Positions 29,201-34,984 of a stretch of 64,000 nt of DNA are shown one piece after another. The position numbers and the translations under genes were made by a program. Source of the DNA: Archivesica marissinica (taxonomy: Eukaryota; Mollusca; Bivalvia; Venerida; Vesicomyidae); contig CM026387.1 of the NCBI GenBank assembly GCA_014843695.1, forward strand, positions 79,691,536 to 79,755,535, read 5' to 3'. Below the pieces are notes generated by a model. The model saw nothing but the letters and a program-made list of their open reading frames with translations, did not search any database and had not been told where the DNA came from. Each line of letters opens with the position of its first letter. Position 1 is the first letter of the stretch.

Positions 29201-29426
29201 GATACGAAGACTGTAATGGTGAACCACGCGTGTGTAAATGCTTCGCGTTCAAAACAGTAGTTGGTACCACGAAACCTGGTCTAAAATACGCTGTCCATGT
29301 AGACTGGGTCCCATGTTTACAAGGGTACCTTGAACATGTAGACTGGGTCCAAGGTTGAAGATGTAGAAAGGCTCTACTGAGCTGCAAACTAGCAGGAATG
29401 TCCAGGAGAAACTTGGAACAATTCAT
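10990..29426 (-). CDS. PPM1K: PPM1K, mitochondrial PP2C-type protein phosphatase (gene, four coding exons)
   Basis: Coding exons on the minus strand are 29426-29060, 19189-18926, 14607-14297 and 11259-10990. Phases match at every junction (1, 1, 0), all introns are GT-AG, and the spliced product is 403 residues; the human protein has 372. The PP2C signature motifs appear in order: NEDRF (137-141), FDGHGG (156-161), GTTATV (217-222), GDSRAILCR (237-245), [11 protein letters not shown] (286-296), TTDG (326-329) and EDNSTAVV (366-373). Likely metal ligands are E138/D139, D157, D328 and D367. The C-terminal [10 protein letters not shown] is specific to the PPM1K branch. Known role of the family: a Mn/Mg-dependent phosphatase of the mitochondrial matrix that dephosphorylates the E1-alpha subunit of branched-chain ketoacid dehydrogenase, switching on branched-chain amino acid breakdown. 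The N-terminus (MNCSKFLL, then several Ser and Arg) could be a targeting peptide. The gene spans over 18 kb because its introns are filled with repeats. The coding sequence looks intact. Confidence 0.93.
11290..11605 (+). repeat. Left arm of an intronic inverted repeat
   Basis: Pairs with 13617-13873 in inverted orientation. Shared blocks are AATTCCTACAAAGGC, ACGAAACTGCGAAT, TCTGGAATC(C/G)GCCCAT and a run of similar sequence ending in CCAATATGGCCGCC versus CCATGTTGGCCGTC. Identity is clearly high but not perfect. Lies in the last PPM1K intron. Confidence 0.85.
11954..12235 (-). mobile_element. SINE family 1 copy, minus strand (diverged)
   Basis: Read on the minus strand, a tRNA-like head with an A-box-like CTAGTCCAGTGG and B-box-like AGGTTCGATTCC is followed by the family body (TTAACAGTCTGTCAGAT, GTAAAAGAGCCAGAGGAG, CTTCAGGAGGC) and a tail ending AAATAAACGTAAAACACAC. 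The same body occurs at 23027, 54740, 55627, 62658 and 63545. This copy is the most diverged. Inserted in the last PPM1K intron, in the sense orientation of the gene. Confidence 0.88.
12343..12950. repeat. 57-bp minisatellite in the last PPM1K intron
   Basis: About 11 tandem copies of a 57-bp unit containing TTGTGCATCATCACCTTTCC and CTGTACTTACAGGTAAACCC. Some copies are shortened to about 55 bp (CAATAAACC), and there is a rearranged, truncated block near 12690-12750. Being a multiple of 3, the unit gives repetitive open frames on both strands, which I do not regard as genes. Confidence 0.92.
12951..13616. other. Intronic DNA without recognised features
   Basis: Part of the last PPM1K intron. 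I see no coding similarity, SINE or tandem repeat in this stretch. Confidence 0.5.
13617..13873 (-). repeat. Right arm of the intronic inverted repeat
   Basis: The reverse complement of this stretch aligns collinearly with 11290-11605, including the end TTCTTTTA, the block AATTCCTACAAAGGC and the block ACGAAACTGCGAAT. The spacer between arms is about 2.0 kb and contains a SINE and the 57-bp minisatellite. Confidence 0.85.
13889..13945 (+). mobile_element. Fragment of the ACAGTCAAACCTGT MITE family
   Basis: ACAGTTAAACCTGTGTTAGC and the following CAGTCACCTC resemble the left end of the small element at 22227-22374. No right end is visible, so this is a fragment. Confidence 0.5.
14128..14263. 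repeat. CA-rich minisatellite (CACACAGCCAAAT)
   Basis: Seven or so copies of an about 15-20-bp unit, CACACACACAGCCAAATCA with variable CA length and an ACCCAAAT variant at both ends. It abuts the splice donor side of PPM1K exon 3, ending about 34 bases from the exon. Confidence 0.88.
14297..14607 (-). CDS. PPM1K: PPM1K third coding exon (residues 211-314)
   Basis: The acceptor TTTACAG lies above 14607 and the donor GTAAGA below 14297. The 311-base exon enters in phase 1 and leaves in phase 0. It carries the core PP2C motifs [16 protein letters not shown], the LSHDHSP loop, [10 protein letters not shown] and [11 protein letters not shown]. Open reading continues past both splice sites by chance into the intron. 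Confidence 0.93.
14678..15107 (+). mobile_element. MITE family A, 430 bp (hAT-like ends)
   Basis: Starts CAGGGCCGTCGCTGG and ends with the near-complement (CCAGCGATGGGCCTG reading forward as CAGGCCCATCGCTGG on the other strand). A second copy in opposite orientation is at 36319-36707; they share the inner blocks GGAAGCAATTTCCTGCAT, TGGAGTGGTGGAATA and GCACGTGCGTA. No coding capacity. The CAGG ends suggest a nonautonomous hAT-type element, which is inference. Confidence 0.8.
15494..15745 (+). mobile_element. MITE family B, truncated copy
   Basis: Matches the left 230 bases of the complete copy at 28046-28348: CAGGGTTCATTCTAGGTCAG, GGTGTTCTTTAATATACTTC and ATGCACAGTACAACCATTA. The right end found in the other copy is absent here. 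Confidence 0.82.
15746..16531. other. Intronic DNA without recognised features
   Basis: Part of the PPM1K intron 14608-18925. AT-rich, with no coding similarity or repeat that I can identify. Confidence 0.5.
16532..16770 (+). mobile_element. SINE family 2 copy, plus strand
   Basis: tRNA-like head with A box TAGCGCAGTGG and B box AGTTCGAGCCCC, followed by the body GTTACGATTGTGCCCTTAGG, a GATGGATTCCATCAGGAATG block, GAGAGTGATTAATATAAGTT and the tail GCTAAAATAAATTTGTATAA. Other copies are at 27711, 28733, 31507 (minus) and 56150. This is a SINE, not a functional tRNA gene: the 3' half continues into the body with no acceptor-stem closure. Confidence 0.92.
16771..17907. other. Intronic DNA without recognised features
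   Basis: AT-rich intron sequence. Short open frames are present on both strands, but none has recognisable similarity or splice-site support. Confidence 0.5.
17908..17966. repeat. Short dispersed motif plus GATA microsatellite
   Basis: ACATCCCCGCGAGTGGTTCG then ACATT and a GATAGGTAGGTAGATAGATA tract. The same arrangement (ACATCCCCGCGAGGGATTCG, ACATT, AGATAGATATA) occurs at 37022-37065, so it is a repeat end rather than chance. Confidence 0.65.
18184..18715 (-). pseudogene. hAT-family transposase C-terminal relic
   Basis: Minus-strand fragments show the C-terminal dimerisation region typical of hAT transposases of the ZMYM6/52-kDa-repressor type. One block reads [20 protein letters not shown] (matching the usual Y-x-I-P-F-ID-x-L pattern). 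After a gap come [26 protein letters not shown] and TYLRC. In a shifted frame [10 protein letters not shown] and [12 protein letters not shown] then continue the domain. At least one frameshift and an internal deletion break it, and no N-terminal catalytic part is present. It sits antiparallel to nothing else, inside intron 2 of PPM1K and on the same strand. Confidence 0.78.
18926..19189 (-). CDS. PPM1K: PPM1K second coding exon (residues 123-211)
   Basis: Acceptor CTTTCTGCAG above 19189, donor GTAAGAT below 18926; 264 bases, phase 1 in and phase 1 out. It encodes [16 protein letters not shown], the catalytic FDGHGG, and the helix leading to [13 protein letters not shown]. The first and last codons are split (G|AT and C|CT), giving Asp and Pro at the joins. 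Confidence 0.93.
19725..20780 (+). pseudogene. Retroelement ORF1 relic (DIRS/Ngaro-type gag-like protein)
   Basis: One reading frame runs from ATG at 19725 through two in-frame TAA stops (20025 and 20106) to a stop at 20780. The N-terminal part is Ser/Lys-rich and acidic ([18 protein letters not shown]). The C-terminal part has [46 protein letters not shown] and [10 protein letters not shown]. This is the pattern of the ORF1/gag-like protein that precedes reverse transcriptase in invertebrate DIRS-like retroelements, recognised from memory of the family and not from a search. No reverse transcriptase follows: the frame ends where the usual RRELIKP segment should continue. Lies antisense in the first PPM1K intron. 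The 300 bases upstream may be the element's 5' region, but I cannot define a terminal repeat. Confidence 0.62.
21025..21536 (+). mobile_element. MITE with TTAA-flanked inverted ends, about 510 bp
   Basis: Begins TTAAAGCGACACTACATC and ends with its inverted counterpart (TTAAAGCGACATTACATC on the other strand), one mismatch in 18. Treating TTAA as the duplicated target leaves a 504-bp element with ends AGCGACA. The inner block GAAAATGCAAATTTCTACAG is shared with the tandem repeat at 29852-30000. No coding capacity. Confidence 0.75.
21581..22125. repeat. 45-bp minisatellite in PPM1K intron 1
   Basis: Twelve tandem copies of a 45-bp unit with ATATTGGATTAGATAGTTT, GCCA(G/C)CAAGTGTGTAGTAC and AGACTGC. 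Because 45 is a multiple of 3, two minus-strand frames of about 150 codons stay open with a 15-residue period. These are by-products, not genes. Confidence 0.94.
22227..22374 (+). mobile_element. Small MITE, 148 bp, ends ACAGTCAAACCTGT
   Basis: Left end ACAGTCAAACCTGT and right end inverted ACAGTCATACCTGT (13 of 14 match), with internal GTGGTCGCCTCCATTAAGC and its near-repeat TATTAAGCAGCCAC. TA lies near both ends, suggesting a mariner/Tc1-type nonautonomous element. Confidence 0.72.
22605..22879 (+). mobile_element. Putative MITE, 275 bp, ends CAGGGTTC
   Basis: Starts CAGGGTTCTCGCTGTC and ends inverted as CAGGGTTCACTCTGTC, 13 of 16 identical. The inside repeats ATTGGC(G/T) blocks. The ends resemble those of the family at 28046-28348 (CAGGGTTCATTCTAG), so both may be mobilised by one transposase. 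Target duplication is not clear. Confidence 0.65.
23027..23310 (+). mobile_element. SINE family 1 copy, abutting the 31-bp array
   Basis: Head with CTGTAGTCCAGTGG and CGCAGGTTCGATCCC, body with AACAGTCTTTCAGATGGGAC, GTGCACGTAAAAGAACCAG and CTTCAGGAGGCGTCGCT, tail AAATAAACGTAAAACACACA. The 31-bp minisatellite begins within about 10 bases of the tail. Confidence 0.92.
23319..27616. repeat. 31-bp purine-rich minisatellite, 4.3 kb, in PPM1K intron 1
   Basis: About 138 tandem copies of a 31-bp unit, AAATGGAAATACAAATGTAT followed by AAGAAAGGTGG. The plus strand is about three-quarters purine. Variants include GATGG for GGTGG, GAAAAT for GGAAAT, ATCAG for ATAAG, and G-run expansions (GGGG to GGGGGG). 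Higher-order structure is visible: a block with a GGGGGG unit followed by an ATCAG unit recurs at about 24282, 24500, 24901 and 25242, with spacings near multiples of 31. On the minus strand the unit has no stop in any frame, giving open frames up to 682 codons with a 31-residue period; no domain or gene signal supports them. Confidence 0.97.
27711..27950 (+). mobile_element. SINE family 2 copy, plus strand
   Basis: GTGGAAGTCGTGACAGCACA head, B box AGTTTGAGTCCC, body GTTACGATTGTGCCCTTAGG and GATGGATTCCATCAGGAATG, tail ending AAATTTGTATAA. About 13% diverged from the 56150 copy by eye. Confidence 0.9.
28046..28348 (+). mobile_element. MITE family B, complete copy, 303 bp
   Basis: Ends CAGGGTTCATTCTAG and, inverted, CAGGGATCATTCTAG (14 of 15 match). 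The left 230 bases match 15494-15745. The right side contains an internal GCCCTAGAGGGCGAAG / TCCCTAGGGCGA pairing. CAGGG ends suggest hAT; the flanking 8 bases (TGTTGAGG and TGAGTGTG) do not match well enough to claim a target duplication. Confidence 0.78.
28349..28732. other. Intronic DNA without recognised features
   Basis: PPM1K intron 1 sequence between a MITE and a SINE. Nothing recognisable. Confidence 0.5.
28733..28972 (+). mobile_element. SINE family 2 copy, plus strand
   Basis: Head GTGGAAGTCGTGACCAGCGC with a small insertion (AGTACTGAGTAGATGCGCG), body GTTACGATTGTGCCCTTAGA and GATGGATTCCATCAGGAATG, tail AAAATAATGTGTATAAAA. Ends about 90 bases downstream of PPM1K exon 1 (intron side). 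Confidence 0.9.
29060..29426 (-). CDS. PPM1K: PPM1K first coding exon (residues 1-123)
   Basis: The donor GTAAGAA lies below 29060 and leaves phase 1 (ATT G|). I chose the ATG at 29426 because a strong acceptor (TTCTTCTTGTTTTGTAG) ends at 29452, cutting off the upstream in-frame Met; a noncoding 5' exon must then lie beyond it. The segment [20 protein letters not shown] and RLIPEI matches the region before the phosphatase domain in PPM1K. The first 40 or so residues, rich in Ser, Leu and Arg, could be a mitochondrial presequence, although D9 is unusual in one. Confidence 0.85.
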
Positions 29427-29451
29427 TAAGATGCAAGTTTTTGTATTTCCA
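29427..29451 (-). promoter_or_regulatory. PPM1K: PPM1K 5' UTR stretch with upstream splice acceptor
   Basis: 25 noncoding bases between the inferred acceptor AG (29453-29452) and the start ATG. The pyrimidine-rich tract above it predicts an untranslated first exon that I cannot locate. Confidence 0.5.
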
Positions 29452-29851
29452 CTACAAAACAAGAAGAATAAAACTGTTTGTATGTGTACATTACATGCAT
29501 GCATATGTAAGACAAGGGTTAGGAAATATTTTCTCTACTCCTATATCATAAACTTTCACTCATCCTTGTGACAATATTTTGGCCTATTTAATCACATGTT
29601 TGGGTCTACATGTACATGTATTTTTGAGAATGTTTACAGTTTTTCTATTAGCAGATCTGTCTAAATTATTGACAAAACAACACAATCATGATTTTGCCAC
29701 TCTTGAATTGGAATGCATGGATTGTGCAAGAGTTCCATTTTTCTCTCTTTTATTTAAATTTTTAATATATCAACATTTATATAACAACATACATGTACAT
29801 ATTTACAGTTTACAATTTCATGAAAACAATGAACAATTTCAATGCAGTGAG

Positions 29852-30000
29852 CGACACTACATCAGTGAAAATGCAAATTTCTACAGAATGTAATTTCCTA
29901 TAGATGTACATCAGTGAAAATGCAAATTTCTACAGAATGTAATTTCCTATACATGTACATCAGTGAAAATGCAAATTTCTACAGAATGTAATTTCTTATA
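29852..30000 (+). repeat. Three tandem copies of a 49-bp MITE fragment
   Basis: ACATCAGTGAAAATGCAAAT and TTCTACAGAATGTAATTTCC repeated three times, with ATGT joining the copies. The first copy begins AGCGACACTACATC, the end of the MITE at 21025, so this is a MITE end that was amplified in tandem. Confidence 0.85.
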
Positions 30001-30012
30001 TATAAACCAATA

Positions 30013-30900
30013 AATAACGACCAACGAAATCAGGCGATTGGGATACTGAATGCTCGCACATCAGTAGCCGATGTATCCCGGTTGTTCGGCTGCACGTGGG
30101 TAACAATTAACTGCTTGCATACACGTTTCCAGATCAGAGGAAATGTTCGCGACTGTCCCAGAGGCAGTCGTCCACGTGTGGCGACTGTGGTGGATGATCG
30201 GTACATTACAGTTCAACATTTACGTAACCGACGTCTGTCAGCATCAGCGCGACAGCATGGAATCAGTGCACAGACAGTTCGGAACCGACTTCGGCAAAAT
30301 AATGACCTGATTCGTCCGTACAGACCGTACTTTGGCCAAATTTTAACCAGGCGTCATCGGGCTGCGAAACGTGATTGGTGTCGACATCACCGACGTGCTG
30401 ATTGGAGATCAGTGTTATTTTCGGATGAATCTCGATTTAATTTTAGCCATACCGGACGTGAAAGAGTTTATCGCTGTCGGGTCGATCATTACGCTGATGT
30501 GTGCATCATTGAAAGAGACCGTTTTGGGTGAGGTTCAGTTTTAGTCTGGGGCGGGATAATGAATGGTCAGAAGACTCGTCTGAACGTTATTCACGGAGAC
30601 ATTAATGCCCAGACCTACGTCAATAATGTTCTTCAAGCAGAAGTGCTTCCGTTTATTCAGCGTAATGGACATAACATCACACGTATGCATGACAACGCCC
30701 GACCCCATACAGCAGCACTTACTCGACGTTTCTTGGCGAATAATAACGTGAACGTTGTAGACTGGCTAGCAGTTAGTCCTGACGAGTTAGGACGCCGTGA
30801 TAGAACAAATCATGTAATCAACACTGTACAGGACAACCTACCGGCACCTTATATACAGCGTTACGTCGTCGATGGATGGATATTGCCGTGCATTGTGTAA
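30013..30900 (+). pseudogene. Tc1-like (IS630/Tc1/mariner) transposase, broken
   Basis: One frame reads from NQAIGILNARTSVADVSRLF, through the paired helix-turn-helix (SASARQHGISAQTVRNRLRQ), to the catalytic domain. The first Asp is in LFSDESRFNF and the second in RMHDNARPHTAAL. Two lesions are seen. The codon after DRFG is TGA (30529-30531) where GSVLVWGGIM continues. In the third catalytic block the sequence jumps from VDWLAVSPD straight to ELGRRDR: the usual segment holding the catalytic Glu (LNPIE.LW) is missing, about nine codons, in frame. No start Met is visible at the 5' end and I could not find the terminal repeats. A dead copy; about 295 codons remain against a usual 340. Confidence 0.88.
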
Positions 30901-30975
30901 CAGGGCGGAAACATGAGATATTAACTTTTTCACTGCAACCCACATCACAATTTCACTGCAGAAAAATCCCATTAA

Positions 30976-31211
30976 CCCATTCAACACCAAGTAACTGACA
31001 TGGACTGGTCCACGATATTTTTAGACCAATAAATTAATAACAAAATTACATTTGGATCAGTACATTTATCAATATTGGTAAAAAAAATTCTAAAAATAGT
31101 TATATTACTTGAAAAATGTGCAGATCCTGATGAGACGGCTCATCATGAGCCGGCTCATCTGGATCTACACTTTTTTGTAAGCCAATTTAGAGGTCTGTGG
31201 TGTTGAAAGGG
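30976..31211 (+). mobile_element. piggyBac-type MITE, 236 bp, with TTAA on both sides
   Basis: TTAA (30972-30975), then CCCATTCAACACCA; at the other end TGGTGTTGAAAGGG then TTAA (31212-31215). The 14-bp inverted ends differ at one base. A near-perfect hairpin (GATCCTGATGAGACGGCTCA and its inverted copy) occupies 31125-31168. TTAA duplication with CCC ends is the hallmark of piggyBac transposition. No coding capacity. Confidence 0.88.
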
Positions 31212-31215
31212 TTAA

Positions 31216-31506
31216 ATGGTTTTTTTAACTTTCCAGATAGCTAATGCAGATTTATCAAAACAGTTGTTATTTCGGAAATCGACCCTGTGTCATATCGATC
31301 CAGTTTTTTCGATGAAATACGTATCACAGTTGCTTCAAAATTTTACAGGATATCAAAAAAGGTTTGTTCTTTATTTAAATGAAAATAGGAAATTTGGTTG
31401 TATGTATACTCCTTTTCTAAATATCGATAGATACATAGAGTGGATACTTTCATTTTTGGTTCAGTATATATTCAACAAGTTATGGTGGATAAATAAAAAA
31501 TAATTT
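31216..31506. other. Unassigned AT-rich stretch
   Basis: A 95-codon open frame runs on the plus strand here (31216-31503), with no recognisable domain. I do not call it a gene. Confidence 0.4.
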
Positions 31507-31746
31507 TAGTTTATACAAATTTTGTTTTTTAAGCTCGATTGCAAAACAAGTACTTACAACTTATATTAATCACTCTCGAGACATTATTCCTGATGGAATC
31601 CTTCACCACAAGGGAGAGAGAAGAATCAACGTGGAATATAAATGCCTTGCTTAAGGGCACAATTGTAATGGCTCCAGCAGGGTTCGAACTCCGGACCTTT
31701 CGCACCTGAAGCGAACGTGCATCCACTGCGCTATCACGACTTCCAC
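31507..31746 (-). mobile_element. SINE family 2 copy, minus strand
   Basis: The reverse complement shows GTGGAAGTCGTGATAGCGCA, TTCGCTTCAGGTGCGAAAGG, B box AGTTCGAACCC, the GGATTCCATCAGGAAT block and the tail AAAATTTGTATAAACTA. Confidence 0.92.
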
Positions 31747-32715
31747 AATAATGCCAGGCATAGGTGACCTGAAGTCTTGATTTCCCAATATAAACGGGTG
31801 TCGACCGACACCGTTGCGATAGCTGAATTGAACAGCAAGGTCAACAAGAGTTTTTTGAAAGTTGTTTTTTCTCGACTTAAGAAAATAATAATATATGGCA
31901 AGTGCAATTAACATTTTATAGCTGGTCATTATATGTGGGATTTACGCCGAGCATAGGTTCCACCACTCTATATGTGGGATTTACTAACTAACAATACGAT
32001 ATTACAACTCTTAAGAAACTTTTTTTCTGGTTATTTGTACATTTTTTCCAATTCGGATAGCTACCTGAAATGCTAATAAACTGCATCATTTCGGTGGTAA
32101 AAAATTCTCCCAACAAGTTGTGTTTATATTCGGCTACTGAATCAGTCAGGTGACAGTTCATCATCATCATCTGAAGTAATCGCATCACTCTGTCTAGAGT
32201 ATACTCGCGATAGAGATTAAAAGCATGCGCAGCTGGAGAGGTGGATTTGTACATTTGGTTTAAACAGTATTTATTCCAATAAATTTACATGTATAACACA
32301 AAAATGATACAAATTACATAAATTGTGAATGGTTTGGATTGGAAAACAAGTTTTCAGAAAACTTATATTAATTCCTCTCCAATGGAAATGTACATAATAA
32401 ATATTTGCAACATTTTCGGTAGGTATAAAGAATAATACTAAAATCGAGTGTAACTTGAGGCGGATATTCTATATACATTTATGCAAGAAGTACTGTTCTA
32501 AGAAGGGACAGTTGGACATGAAAATACTTAATAATCATTCAAACAATGAAACCACACACCGATCAACAGGCCAGCCAGCGCCTCCCTGGAGGCCTTACGG
32601 TGCCTCGAAACGCTTTGTGGATGATATGTAGCTACTCAGAAACATACATTTGTACATTTAAAAGTCTGTCTATGTATACTTATTAAAAACAGGTTAAAAA
32701 CGAGTGTGCCATTTA
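31747..32715. other. Unassigned stretch with a short direct-repeat marker
   Basis: Contains ACGCCGAGCATAGGTTCCAC (31945-31964, followed by CACTCTA), which recurs at 33601-33620. A minus-strand frame at 31988-32254 (88 codons, NLYREYTLDRVMRLLQ) has no family I recognise. Confidence 0.4.
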
Positions 32716-33065
32716 CAGGTTATGTATGTCAGCCATGACGGTCTTGAAGCCCTCTAGGGTGGACTGGTTCACGGCATGTTGAGGTAATCGGTTTTTCAGA
32801 TGGTGACGGTGGCAGGAAAGAAGCTGTGGTGATAAGTAGACTTAGTACATGAGATCTGTGTGTACTGTTGATTGTGATAACTGGAAGATCTAGATTGTCG
32901 GAGTGGTGGTTCAGGGTTGTTTTCGACGAGCTCATCCTTGATTTTATATAGCATAGTGGCTACGTTTCATCTGTGCTGTAGAGTATTCCACTGGAGGTCT
33001 TTGAGCATGGTAGTGACGGAGCTTGTTCGCTGATAGTTATGTTTGACAGTCAGTTGCATTAGGCT
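32716..33065 (-). pseudogene. Non-LTR retrotransposon C-terminal relic (jockey/CR1-like RT end)
   Basis: On the minus strand one meets QRTSSVTTMLKDLQWNTLQH, then MLYKIKDELVE, then in a shifted frame YHHSFFPATVTI and LEGFKTVMADIHNL with a stop. This is the usual ending after the reverse transcriptase of jockey/CR1-like LINEs (LxWxxLxxRR ... MMYKI ... SFFPRTIxxWNxLP ... SLEGFK). Broken by at least one stop and one frameshift. The start of the element is missing. Confidence 0.72.
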
Positions 33066-33650
33066 GTACGCACAACGAAATGTTATTGAAGGTCAGACGG
33101 TGTTATTGATATAGTGGTCTGGGATTGGTTGAAAAAGTGTAGGGAAGCCCTTAAGAGTTATTGATACATGAACTGATTGGCTGAGTAGGTATTGTCACAA
33201 ATATTGAAAATGACTTCTAAATATTAAAATACAATATATGAGCTGCATTTTGGAATATTTAAAAATATTTACAGACTATTTGGTGACAAATAAACAGCAT
33301 ATTATAAATGCAGGTGTCAGTGCAACATTCACCACCAAATTACCTTCAGAGTAGGGGGTGGGTGCCTTTAGTGGGAAATTAAAAAACCGCAATTGGTCAA
33401 CCCCATTGAAATTTGACATTTTCCTGTGGCTCCTGTGGTTGAAAACTACTCTCTTTTGTGCCAAACTATTTTTGGGGAAAATTTAATGGCAATGGTGGCC
33501 TATGGAAATTGCAATAGCGGTGTCTGACCTGAACCATGCGTCACCTCTGTCAGCGAAAATAGGTTAAAACTATTTAAATAGTTTAAATACTGATGTAAAT
33601 ACGCCGAGCATAAGTTCCACCACTCTACATTTTTAAGTCTAAATAGTTGG
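33066..33650. other. Unassigned stretch
   Basis: AT-rich DNA. The only recognisable feature is the second copy of the ACGCCGAGCATA marker at 33601. No gene seen. Confidence 0.4.
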
Positions 33651-34666
33651 ACTATAGTATCCCGGTGTTACTGGTTTTCGACGACGTAGTACATAACGGA
33701 CTCCTATAGGTTTAGAATTGTCATACACTGCAAACAATTTTATGTCACCAAATAAACAATATTTTACCTTTCATTCCCCAAAATCTCGAAGAAAACCGAT
33801 TGTTTACTTATTGAGAAAAGTTGACAAAATAGCGGTACCTCATTCTCAGTAATCCGGAATGACGTCACATGTTTTCGCCTAACTGTGGACATTGCCTACA
33901 GCGCGAGCATTATTATGTAAGCAACAGTTTTTTTTAACAAAACAATATAAATAAGGAACACTTACTTTAATAATAGGCTTAATTTATCATTTTCACTCAA
34001 AATTCATTTGTTGGAGAGCATTTTGTCTATATACTGTATCTAAAACACTAATTTAGTTTTTGACAAACACACGGGGCATAATAAGTCGTCGCCCCTCCTA
34101 ATTACTCTGACTGGGTGCAGAACCGTAACTGGACCCATCCATCGAACACATCACACGGTGCCCAACAAAGAATAACTAGGTTTACACAACCATGTATATC
34201 AGTTGGAGAACCTCTGTGACAACACATGGACCTGAAGGCGAAAAACGGTGAAAATCGATATTATGAATAAGGACCCCTTGTGTGTAATAACGGACATAAC
34301 TCATAAACACGGAGCAGTGAGACTATAATGACATTTTTATTCGTAAATATATTGGCGTGGCAGACGATGCACATGTCATTTTGGAGAAAAAATTGCCAAT
34401 TTCTTTAAAAAATGATATTTATATGGTGACATAAAACGGATATAGTGAAATTAGTGAAACTGGGGTAGGTTTAAAGTTTTCACCGCTAATTTACCTTGTC
34501 GATATATTATGATCAGTTAGAAATAGATTGGAAGTGCACAAGGTATGTTTATTTATAATTCCGGTAACTGGAGCGTGAAATATTGCGTGATCTCTCGCGA
34601 CTTGCTATTTCCACAGTTGGGCGAAAACCTGTTCTGGGCGAAAACTCTTCACGCCGGGATATAGTC
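33651..34666. mobile_element. Putative nonautonomous DNA element, about 1.0 kb, with two nested inverted blocks
   Basis: The outer ends ACTATAGTATCCCGGTG (33651) and, inverted, ACTATATCCCGGCGTG (near 34665-34650) pair. An inner pair GTTTTCGCCTAACTGTGG (33871-33888) and, inverted, GGTTTTCGCCCAACTGTGG (34629-34611) also pairs. The order and orientation fit one element with imperfect subterminal inverted repeats. No coding sequence inside, and no target duplication established. Confidence 0.6.
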
Positions 34667-34854
34667 TACGTATGGAAATGTACGGAAAATTAGAATCATT
34701 TACTCACCAAAGGTTAAGTATAACCCGCTATCTGTAATTCTATACTGTTTTGTATGCTGCAAATAAATCTTGACTCTATTTACAAACTAAGCAAGGTGAA
34801 GGTGAGGTCACACTGTTCCCTACATCAATTAACATTTAGCTTTGTGTACCTGGT

Positions 34855-34976
34855 TTGCCTGAAATACGAAATGGTCGAAATGGACGAAATGTAATTAGTG
34901 TGTGCAAAATGGCATATTAAAGCCTATATAAACGCAAAATAAGAGCATAAATGACTTTTATTGCATTATAAGTCAG
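34855..34976 (+). repeat. Monomer of the diverged about 200-bp repeat family, plus orientation
   Basis: GAAATACGAAATGGTCGAAA, TATATAAACGCAAAATAAGA and GCATAAATGACTT resemble blocks at 37140-37260 and, inverted, at 39300-40450. Confidence 0.6.
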
Positions 34977-34984
34977 CAAATAAT

